This document shows, piece by piece, positions 8,155-13,351 of a DNA stretch of 13,351 bases. Location of the stretch: assembly GCA_030536565.1 (NCBI GenBank), contig JAUNPT010000014.1, positions 10,377 through 23,727 on the forward strand, given 5' to 3'. The notes under the pieces were generated by a model. The model was not told where the DNA came from. It saw only the letters and a program-made list of their open reading frames with translations, and did not search any database. The stretch comes from Eubacteriales bacterium. GTDB taxonomy: Bacteria; Bacillota; Clostridia; Lachnospirales; Lachnospiraceae. The translations under genes were made by a program, and so were the position numbers. Within the stretch, counting starts at the first letter, position 1. Each line of letters begins with the position of its first letter.

Positions 8155-8984
8155 TTATCTGAAATAAACTTTATTACGTCAAGCATTCCCCAGCCCTGCT
8201 GGTTTGCTGGGACATCTATTTTCCGACAGCATTTCATAAGTCTTTTCTTTATTTCCTTCGGTGTTAATGACTGCTCCCCAAGGAGCCTCGCAATTGCCCC
8301 GCTTACAATCGGTGCAGCCATCGATGTTCCGCTTTTAACTGCATATGCATTTTTCCTGTTGCTGCATGCAATAATGTTTGAGCCTGCCACAACAACCTCC
8401 GGTTTCATGACGCACTCTCTTGTCGGCCCCCTTCCAGAATAATATTTCTTATCATTGTTTTTTTCATCTCCAAAGGATCTGTCATCATAAGCCCCCACCG
8501 TAATAATGCTTTTACATATTCCCGGCGCAGTCACGCTATATTTTTCCGGCCCGCTGTTGCCTGCTGCCGCTACAACAACGATTCCTGCACTCCACAGGTC
8601 ATCAATCGCATGTATAAGCTCCTCCGCCTCGTCCTCCTGATTTTCCATTGTCGTTCCAAATGAAATATTTACGACCTTAATGTTATAATAATCCTTCATT
8701 TTAAGAATCCATCTTGAACCATTAATAACATTTGTAATTCTCCCGTTTCCAGCCATATCCAATACTTTAACTGCTATAATGGCTGCCTCTGGAGCAATAC
8801 CTTTGTACTTCCCACGTGACGCCCTTCCACTTCCCCCTATAATACCACTAACATGCGTTCCATGGCCGCTGTCATCATAAGGATTGAACTTTCCATTAAT
8901 AAAATCCTGAAAGCCTATAATTCTGTTATCAAAATCAACATGCCTGTATATACCTGTATCAATAACCGCAACGCCAACTCTCAT
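8151..8984 (-). CDS. Subtilisin-like serine protease (S8), intracellular type
   Basis: A serine endopeptidase of family S8. The catalytic triad is clear: Asp9 in AVIDTG, His41 in GHGTHVSG, and Ser221 in GTSMAAP, with the oxyanion Asn143 in AAAGNSGP. At 277 residues it is little more than the catalytic core. It starts straight into the first strand of the domain, with no signal peptide, no I9-type propeptide and no cell-wall or membrane anchor, so it should act in the cytoplasm, like intracellular subtilisins. Known intracellular subtilisins carry a short inhibitory N-terminal extension (LIPY-type), which is also absent. ATG 8982-8984 has GAAGGA six bases upstream, and I found no better start further out. 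It lies 25 bases after the alpha-galactosidase gene, suggesting co-transcription, though no functional link is obvious. Confidence 0.93.
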   Translation of the reverse strand: MRVGVAVIDTGIYRHVDFDNRIIGFQDFINGKFNPYDDSGHGTHVSGIIGGSGRASRGKYKGIAPEAAIIAVKVLDMAGNGRITNVINGSRWILKMKDYYNIKVVNISFGTTMENQEDEAEELIHAIDDLWSAGIVVVAAAGNSGPEKYSVTAPGICKSIITVGAYDDRSFGDEKNNDKKYYSGRGPTRECVMKPEVVVAGSNIIACSNRKNAYAVKSGTSMAAPIVSGAIARLLGEQSLTPKEIKKRLMKCCRKIDVPANQQGWGMLDVIKFISDK

Positions 8985-9009
8985 GTTTTTCCTTCTTTTA
9001 ATAACTGTA

Positions 9010-11049
9010 TCATATTATTCTATTCTCAATTTTTCCATCTGGCATAAGTACTGTATAATTAATTGGAACTGGAAAAGAATTATTTCCCGATATTTTAAGC
9101 TTTCCATCTGTTACCGACAGTTTTTCAAGTTCCGCTCCCATAAGGAAATGTCCGTCTGAGGCCACTACCACAGGTTCTCCTGTCTGCTGCGTTATTTTAA
9201 TAATCGTTGAAGCATGCGGCTTAAGCGGTTTAAACCCAATCTTATGCCCCAATGTCAAATCCGTTACAAATTCCCTTCCGTAAAATTCAGACACAGCAAA
9301 CTTCCCATTGCAATCCATATCTGATGTAAGCAGCTGCTCTGTTATAGGCAGCTCCAGCTTCATTTCCTCCGTGTCAGACCAGTTTATAAACACATAGTAT
9401 ACGCTATTTTCTCCTGTTCTATATCTATTGCTATTTCTGCTGTCACGCTTATTCAGCGTTAACCGGACACACGCCGGAAAGCGACCGCAGTCCATTATAT
9501 TAATTGGTACACAATATAGAGGTATAATAGGTAAAATATGTCTTAGCTGGTACAGCCTTTCCGGTGCAATCTTCTCTAATGGTTCTGTTGAACATACGAT
9601 ACCTCCGCCTGTCAGCTGGTTTAAGACCACTGTTTTTACCTCCTCATCATTCAGCAGTCCATATGTAAGTCTTAAGCCTCTTTCCATCTTTGGATTTATC
9701 CTGACCATAAGTGCGTCCGGGTCATTATTCCACCATCTGTTCATATAATATCTGAGCAGGCTTTGTTTAATAGTATATGGCGCAGTTTTACCATCTTTAT
9801 TAATATTAGAGCTCCACATGGAAAGAACATCTGAGCCTGTTCTCTGTGCATCAACAATTCCTATTAAAGGGTCATATAATCCACCGCACATAAGAAAATA
9901 AGATTCTTCCCCCATTCCCCTTCTGATTGCTTTTACCGCCTGCGTATACGCCTGTGCCAGCGTTATTGTATCATCGAAATAAACTCCATCTTCTACAATA
10001 ACCGCAGCTCTTGTAAAATCAAGCTTATGATACCTGTACCCCCACTCAAACGTCAGCTTACGATACAGACCTTCAAAATATTTCCATGTTTCAGCATTAG
10101 TAATGTCAAATATATAATAAGTAGTATCATTCATGTAAAAAAGCGCTGGTTCACCGCTTTGCCTGTACAATATCCATTCCGGATGCTCCTTCCACACTGT
10201 TGCAGTCTCCTTTGCCACAAATGGACTTGTCCATATTCCCGGTATATATCCAGCCTCCTTGATTTCATCTGCAACCTGCTTCATAGAAACAGGGAATTTC
10301 CCATTAGGCTCCCATTCTCCCAATGTCACTTCCCAGCCCTCATCTACCTGAAACACATCGAAAGGCAGCCTATGCTCTCTCATCCAGTTTAAATTAGCTT
10401 GTACATCTTCATATGTCACAGTCAGTCCGTAGTAATACCATGTACAGAAGACTGCCATATTGTTCTTATTTCTGCTGCCAAACCTTTCAGCTTTCATTCT
10501 TGCGAATTCATCAATTGCCTTCTCTGGATTTGAAATGTGTTCAATCATAAGTTCTTCTGTAAAAATATGTTTATCCAAAGTTAACCTGATACGAAACTCT
10601 GCAAAAACATCGAGGCTTACAAAGCCTCCCCTCTCATCAATATTTATTTCTGTACGAAACAAATGATTTTGTCCTGTAAGAAAACCCAGTAATACATAGT
10701 CAGCCTCACCTCCAAGTATAGTAAGATGGTCGCTTACAATCACTCTTTTATGCCTGTCTTCTTCCTTTTGATCCCCGCTCTCAGTCATTTGCGAAAGAGT
10801 GTCTTTCATGCTTTCGTCCATAATTCCAAATGTGCATACAGAAGGCATATCATTTTTGTGGCGCCCACTCCTAAACAGCCTGCAGTTATCCTCTTTTAAT
10901 CCGAGCTCCGACAACGAATCTGCATGAAACATAAGTACATCCTTAAGCCATATATCTTCTTTAGTATCATTTACGATTTCCATTTGAAAAATTTCTCTTT
11001 TTTCTGACTGTTCAATAATCTTCTTCATTATATTCATAGCATTTTCCAC
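9010..11049 (-). CDS. Alpha-galactosidase, glycoside hydrolase family 36
   Basis: GH36 enzymes (clan GH-D) release terminal alpha-galactose from melibiose, raffinose-type sugars and related glycans by a retaining mechanism. The 679-residue protein has an N-terminal beta-sandwich (to about 190), a TIM barrel (about 197-500) and a C-terminal beta domain. Barrel landmarks are FCTWYYYG (201-208), FQVDEGWE (233-240), the predicted nucleophile Asp344 in HKLDFTRAA and the predicted acid/base Asp407 in QRTGSDVLSMW. No signal peptide is present, so oligosaccharides would have to be imported first; no transporter or sugar regulator is in the window. ATG 11047-11049 has AAGGGTGG immediately upstream; Met5 is a less likely start. 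It is divergent from the carbamate kinase across a 257-base A/T-rich gap, where I could not assign a convincing promoter for it. Substrate preference within clan GH-D cannot be read from sequence. Confidence 0.87.
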   Translation of the reverse strand: MENAMNIMKKIIEQSEKREIFQMEIVNDTKEDIWLKDVLMFHADSLSELGLKEDNCRLFRSGRHKNDMPSVCTFGIMDESMKDTLSQMTESGDQKEEDRHKRVIVSDHLTILGGEADYVLLGFLTGQNHLFRTEINIDERGGFVSLDVFAEFRIRLTLDKHIFTEELMIEHISNPEKAIDEFARMKAERFGSRNKNNMAVFCTWYYYGLTVTYEDVQANLNWMREHRLPFDVFQVDEGWEVTLGEWEPNGKFPVSMKQVADEIKEAGYIPGIWTSPFVAKETATVWKEHPEWILYRQSGEPALFYMNDTTYYIFDITNAETWKYFEGLYRKLTFEWGYRYHKLDFTRAAVIVEDGVYFDDTITLAQAYTQAVKAIRRGMGEESYFLMCGGLYDPLIGIVDAQRTGSDVLSMWSSNINKDGKTAPYTIKQSLLRYYMNRWWNNDPDALMVRINPKMERGLRLTYGLLNDEEVKTVVLNQLTGGGIVCSTEPLEKIAPERLYQLRHILPIIPLYCVPINIMDCGRFPACVRLTLNKRDSRNSNRYRTGENSVYYVFINWSDTEEMKLELPITEQLLTSDMDCNGKFAVSEFYGREFVTDLTLGHKIGFKPLKPHASTIIKITQQTGEPVVVASDGHFLMGAELEKLSVTDGKLKISGNNSFPVPINYTVLMPDGKIENRII

Positions 11050-11183
11050 CCTTTCATTTATTGCTCTGACCGTTCATCTGTATAATCACGTTTCATTTAT
11101 AACTGCATTATACAACACAAAAAAGCCATGAAATATATAATATATTCTCCTTTTTTCTTTATTTTACAGTTTTGTCAAATTAT

Positions 11184-11212
11184 TTGCTTTTTACTTGCAA
11201 ATATCTTATAAT
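11184..11212 (+). promoter_or_regulatory. Candidate promoter for the carbamate kinase gene
   Basis: TTGCTT (11184-11189) and a perfect TATAAT (11207-11212) are spaced 17 bases apart on the plus strand. The predicted start of transcription near 11219 leaves a leader of about 88 bases before the kinase start codon. It sits within the divergent gap shared with the alpha-galactosidase gene. Confidence 0.6.
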
Positions 11213-11226
11213 ATTTCATATTACCA

Positions 11227-11240
11227 GCCTTATTTAAGGC
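11227..11240. repeat. Short palindrome in the carbamate kinase leader
   Basis: GCCTTATTTAAGGC has perfect 6-base arms around TT. It begins roughly 8 bases after the predicted transcription start, a usual place for a repressor operator. A two-base loop makes an RNA hairpin unlikely, so a DNA-binding site is the better reading. The role is inferred only. Confidence 0.4.
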
Positions 11241-11306
11241 AATATTCCTCCCATAAAAAACAACCTATATTAAAAGCCAATGGAGGAGGGCGGAATGGAG
11301 ATTTGT

Positions 11307-12245
11307 ATGGATAACAAGAAAATCGTAGTTGCTCTTGGACGTAATTCTTTTGGAGCAACTTTCCCAGAACAGAAAACAAATGTCAGGAAAGCAGCTGTTG
11401 CAATTGCAGATTTGGTAGAAGCTAAGTATCAGGTTGTAATTACACACAGTAATGGCCCACAGGTCGGTATGATTCAAACTGCCATGACTGAATTTGCCAG
11501 ATTAAACCCAGATGACAGAACTGTTGCACCTATGTCTGTCTGCGGTGCCATGAGCGAAGGCTATATTGGATATGATTTACAGAATGCAATACGTGAGGAG
11601 CTTTTAAACAGAGGTATTTATAAAACTGTAACTACAATTATTACGCAGGTTCGTGTTGACCCTTTCGATCAGGCTTTCAGTGAACCTACTAAGGTTATCG
11701 GACGCTTCATGAACAAAGAAGAAGCTGACGCAGAAGAAGAAAAGGGAAACCATGTAATTGAAGAAGAACCTGGCAAATTCCGCAGAATTATTGCTGCCCC
11801 AATGCCAATTGATATTTATGAAATTGACGCCGTTAAAGCATTACTTGAGGCAGGTCAGGTAGTCATAGCTGGCGGCGGCGGCGGTATTCCAGTTCTTCAG
11901 CAGGGCAGTCATTTAAAAGGTGCCAGTGCAATTATTGAAAAAGATTACACAGCAGCAAAGCTTGCTGAACTTGTAGGTGCCGGAACATTACTTTTCCTCA
12001 CAGCCTATGACAAATTAACAATTGGAAAGGATACTCCTTCTGAAAAAGTATTTGACACAATTTCAGCTTCTGAACTTCATAAATATATAAAAGAAGGACA
12101 TTTCCCAGCAATCACTACCTTCCCTAAAGTAGATGCATCTATTAGATTTGTTACTGCTGACCCATCACGTAAAGCAGTCATCGCCAATCTTGACAAAGCA
12201 AAGGACGGACTTGCTGGAAAGACTGGAACTACTATTACTGCATAA
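11307..12245 (+). CDS. arcC: Carbamate kinase, divergent YqeA/ArcC-like
   Basis: Carbamate kinases (amino-acid-kinase fold) interconvert carbamoyl phosphate plus ADP with carbamate plus ATP, usually yielding ATP at the end of arginine, agmatine or purine/allantoin breakdown. The protein has 312 residues, normal for the family. PMSVC (75-79) and SEGYIGYDLQNAIREELL (83-100) resemble E. coli YqeA from memory. Other landmarks are THSNGPQVG (46-54), QVRVDPFD (114-121), PTKVIGRF (127-134), AGGGGGIPV (188-196), and GASAIIEKD with Lys212/Asp213 (205-213). Two glycine-loop positions differ from the norm: ALGRNSFG for ALGGNALG (Arg12) and HSNG for HGNG (Ser48). ATG 11307 fits the family start and has GGAG six bases upstream; in-frame ATGs at 11280 and 11295 would add 9 or 4 residues, with GGAGGAGGG before the second. 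It is flanked by its own promoter and terminator, with no deiminase or transcarbamylase genes nearby. It could be a related amino-acid kinase. Confidence 0.85.
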   Translation: MDNKKIVVALGRNSFGATFPEQKTNVRKAAVAIADLVEAKYQVVITHSNGPQVGMIQTAMTEFARLNPDDRTVAPMSVCGAMSEGYIGYDLQNAIREELLNRGIYKTVTTIITQVRVDPFDQAFSEPTKVIGRFMNKEEADAEEEKGNHVIEEEPGKFRRIIAAPMPIDIYEIDAVKALLEAGQVVIAGGGGGIPVLQQGSHLKGASAIIEKDYTAAKLAELVGAGTLLFLTAYDKLTIGKDTPSEKVFDTISASELHKYIKEGHFPAITTFPKVDASIRFVTADPSRKAVIANLDKAKDGLAGKTGTTITA

Positions 12246-12268
12246 TACAATTAATGGACGTACTGAAT

Positions 12269-12309
12269 AAAAAAATCATGTCAGACATATATGCTGACAT
12301 GATTTTTTT
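12269..12309. terminator. Bidirectional intrinsic terminator
   Basis: The arms TCATGTCAG (12276-12284) and CTGACATGA (12294-12302) form a perfect 9-bp stem around ACATATATG. It is flanked by seven As on the left and seven Ts on the right, so it can terminate in both directions. It begins 24 bases after the carbamate kinase stop and lies just past the stop of the convergent small membrane-protein gene at 12313. Confidence 0.92.
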
Positions 12310-12312
12310 ATT

Positions 12313-12462
12313 CTAATATAATGCTGATGTAATATCAATAAGAAACCACTGAATTGCCACCAAAACCAATGCTAAAACAATAATTACAATCAATGGAATA
12401 AGAGGATTTTTTTTCTTGTTACCATTGCTGCCATAATTCTTAAAATTTCTGCTGTCTACCAT
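12313..12462 (-). CDS. Very small single-pass membrane protein
   Basis: This 49-residue frame reads MVDSRNFKNY, then a Gly/Asn/Lys-rich stretch (SNGNKKKNP), a strongly hydrophobic helix of about 20 residues (LIPLIVIIVLALVLVAIQWF, about 21-40) and a short polar tail ending in SALY. The positive N-terminal side suggests N-in, C-out topology. The start ATG 12460-12462 has AAAAGGA ten bases upstream; an in-frame ATG at 12492 would give 59 residues with a weak ribosome site. A candidate promoter lies upstream and the bidirectional terminator directly downstream, so it has the layout of a real gene. It follows the SPFH and RHH genes on the same strand. I do not recognise a family. Many one-pass microproteins modulate a larger membrane partner; the SPFH protein would be a natural candidate, but this is only inferred from position. 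Confidence 0.65.
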   Translation of the reverse strand: MVDSRNFKNYGSNGNKKKNPLIPLIVIIVLALVLVAIQWFLIDITSALY

Positions 12463-12503
12463 ATCTTTTATGTCCTTTTCTAATATAAACATTTTTCTTA
12501 TAT

Positions 12504-12531
12504 ATTATCATAGACATGTCCGTGTATTCAA
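12504..12531 (-). promoter_or_regulatory. Candidate promoter for the small membrane protein
   Basis: On the minus strand TTGAAT (12526-12531) is followed after 16 bases by GATAAT (12504-12509). A perfect 8-bp palindrome, GACATGTC (12513-12520), lies in the spacer. It sits in the gap after the RHH gene and faces the microprotein gene. If it is used, the microprotein can be expressed apart from SPFH and RHH. Confidence 0.4.
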
Positions 12532-12541
12532 TGGAATCCTT

Positions 12542-12817
12542 TTATTTATTTTCCTTTTTTCGTTTTTTTACACACTCAGCCAAAAGATATTCTATCTGTC
12601 CATTCACTGACCTGAAATCTTCTTCAGCCCATGCAGCCAAATCCTCCCATAATGATGCTGATAATCTCAAAGGAACCTGTTTCTTTGCCTTCTCTTTATC
12701 CCTTATACGTTTTTCTTTTTCCTTAATCTGTTTTTCCATTTGCAAAATATGCTCCAGCTTCTTCTGAAGCATATCTTCTTTTAATTCTAATTCATCATGA
12801 GATTTTTCATTATCCAT
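12542..12817 (-). CDS. Coiled-coil plus ribbon-helix-helix (Arc-type) protein
   Basis: A 91-residue, highly charged cytoplasmic protein with two parts. Residues about 8-46 are rich in Glu, Lys and Leu in a heptad-like pattern (EDMLQKKLEHILQMEKQIKE), predicting a coiled coil. Residues about 47-85 fit a ribbon-helix-helix fold: a strand QVPLRL (47-52), a first helix SASLWEDLAAWAEEDFR (53-69), a turn, and a second helix SVNGQIEYLLAECVKK (70-85). The 'R(L)SxxLxxxLxxWAxxxxRSxNxxIxxLL' pattern is that of Arc-like DNA-binding domains, which dimerise and bind operators through the strand. ATG 12815-12817 has AGGA nine bases upstream; the alternative TTG at 12835 is unlikely. It lies 88 bases after the SPFH gene, and an inverted repeat in that gap could be its own operator. 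It could be a regulator or a partner that tethers the SPFH assembly to DNA; neither is shown. Confidence 0.8.
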   Translation of the reverse strand: MDNEKSHDELELKEDMLQKKLEHILQMEKQIKEKEKRIRDKEKAKKQVPLRLSASLWEDLAAWAEEDFRSVNGQIEYLLAECVKKRKKENK

Positions 12818-12845
12818 AATTATTTTTCCTACCAACTTTCCTGAC

Positions 12846-12874
12846 AGTATATCACCATAAGAAGCTGATATACT
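12846..12874. repeat. Inverted repeat upstream of the RHH gene, possible operator
   Basis: AGTATATCA (12846-12854) and TGATATACT (12866-12874) are perfect 9-base inverted arms around an 11-base centre. They lie between the SPFH stop and the RHH start, about 29 bases before the latter. There is no T run, so it is not an intrinsic terminator. The 20-bp centre-to-centre spacing of the arms is about two helical turns, which suits a paired RHH dimer; binding is inferred. Confidence 0.6.
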
Positions 12875-12905
12875 AATCAGTCATACAACTTATAGCTTGT
12901 GCATA

Positions 12906-13351
12906 TTAATAAATAGAGCCGCTGTTTACGACTGGCTGTGCCTCTTTATTACCACATAATACCACCAAAAGATTACTTACCATAGCAGCTTTTCTTTCCT
13001 CATCAAGGATTACAACATCATCTTCGTTCAACTGGTCAATTGCCATCTTCACCATACTTACAGCCCCTTCAACAATTTTCTGCCTTGCTGCTATAATTGC
13101 TGTTGCCTGCTGTCTTTGAAGCATTGCTGCAGCGATTTCTTCAGCATATGAAAGATGGGTAATCTTAACTTCCATAATCTTAATACCAGATTCTTCAACC
13201 TTCTTTTGAAGTTCTTCCTTCATGCTTTCTGCAATTTCAATACTGCTTCCACGAAGTGTTTTTTCAGATTTTTCACTCTTGCCTGTCTCATCTTCATCCT
13301 CGTCAATCAAATCATAAGGATACAATCTTGCAATGTTTCTAATTGTAGAAT
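12906..13351 (-). CDS. SPFH/band-7 (stomatin/flotillin-like) protein, C-terminal part
   Basis: SPFH proteins form membrane-associated oligomeric rings or scaffolds that organise membrane domains and often associate with proteases. About 147 C-terminal residues are present and the reading frame runs off the right edge of the window, so the start and any N-terminal membrane anchor are not seen. The visible part begins STIRNIARLYPYDL, followed by an acidic insert (IDEDEDETGKSEKSEK) where relatives often carry a short loop, then LRGSSIEIAESMKEELQKKV. The family hallmark region is ITHLSYAEEIAAAMLQRQQA leading into IIAARQKIVEGAV, typical of bacterial stomatin-like proteins. The protein ends soon after the helix DDVVILDEERKAAMVSNLLVVLC. 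It is followed on the same strand by the RHH protein and the small membrane protein, a likely functional neighbourhood. Family assignment is firm; partner and role are not. Confidence 0.88.
   Translation of the reverse strand, partial: STIRNIARLYPYDLIDEDEDETGKSEKSEKTLRGSSIEIAESMKEELQKKVEESGIKIMEVKITHLSYAEEIAAAMLQRQQATAIIAARQKIVEGAVSMVKMAIDQLNEDDVVILDEERKAAMVSNLLVVLCGNKEAQPVVNSGSIY

Noticed and set aside
7972..8442. 156-residue plus-strand frame across the small gene and the protease
   Set aside because: It is antisense to two better-supported genes, has no ribosome site, and its hydrophobic look follows from antisense reading of charged coding sequence. The promoter-like boxes at 8125-8154 lie inside it rather than ahead of it.
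11050..11183. Promoter for the alpha-galactosidase in the divergent gap
   Set aside because: Several TATAAT-like strings occur on the minus strand (for example at 11109-11114), but none has a -35 box at proper spacing; a TTGACA further upstream is about 30 bases from the nearest -10, too far. Left unassigned.
11265..11477. Minus-strand frame opposite the carbamate kinase start
   Set aside because: Cys-rich odd composition, antisense to a clear gene, and covers its ribosome site.

Overview
The window reads as chromosomal DNA of a low-GC Gram-positive anaerobe, most likely a clostridium of the Lachnospiraceae type. The grounds are A/T-rich intergenic DNA, strong AGGAGG-type ribosome binding sites, consensus-like TATAAT promoters, a full-length formate-tetrahydrofolate ligase, a YkpA-type ABC-F protein, and a MurE of a type I associate with that group. 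The family assignment comes from remembered protein similarity, not a search. Almost everything lies on the minus strand; only the carbamate kinase and a fragment at the left edge lie on the plus strand.

Left edge (1-1233): about 170 bases encode a piece of a YesM-like sensor kinase on the plus strand. They abut, back to back, a murE that breaks off in mid-frame after 354 residues. Two unrelated coding sequences are joined with no gene end between them, so this is a rearrangement or an assembly chimera.

1233-5728, minus strand: a tight housekeeping cluster, promoter - ftsK (DNA translocase) - fhs (C1 metabolism) - murE (peptidoglycan precursor), with gaps of 33 and 26 bases. It is probably co-transcribed.

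5779-7576, minus strand: a monocistronic ABC-F ATPase with its own promoter and a clear intrinsic terminator. One of its two composite ATP sites is degenerate.

7593-11049, minus strand: an accessory-looking group. It holds an intracellular GH36 alpha-galactosidase, an intracellular subtilisin-like protease 25 bases downstream, and a small unrecognised protein with faint TIR-like features. A 12-bp direct repeat at 21-bp period lies between the last two.

11184-12309, plus strand: a stand-alone, divergent carbamate kinase (YqeA/ArcC type) with promoter, leader palindrome and a bidirectional terminator.

12313-13351, minus strand: an SPFH/band-7 protein (5' end outside the window), a coiled-coil plus ribbon-helix-helix protein, and a very short one-pass membrane protein. 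An inverted repeat lies upstream of the RHH gene.

No tRNA, rRNA, CRISPR array, insertion sequence or phage gene was seen, and no stretch over 300 bases lacks a gene. Nothing here is clearly a new system. The best leads are the SPFH-RHH-microprotein cassette, the protease/TIR-like pair with its spaced repeats, and the left-edge junction.
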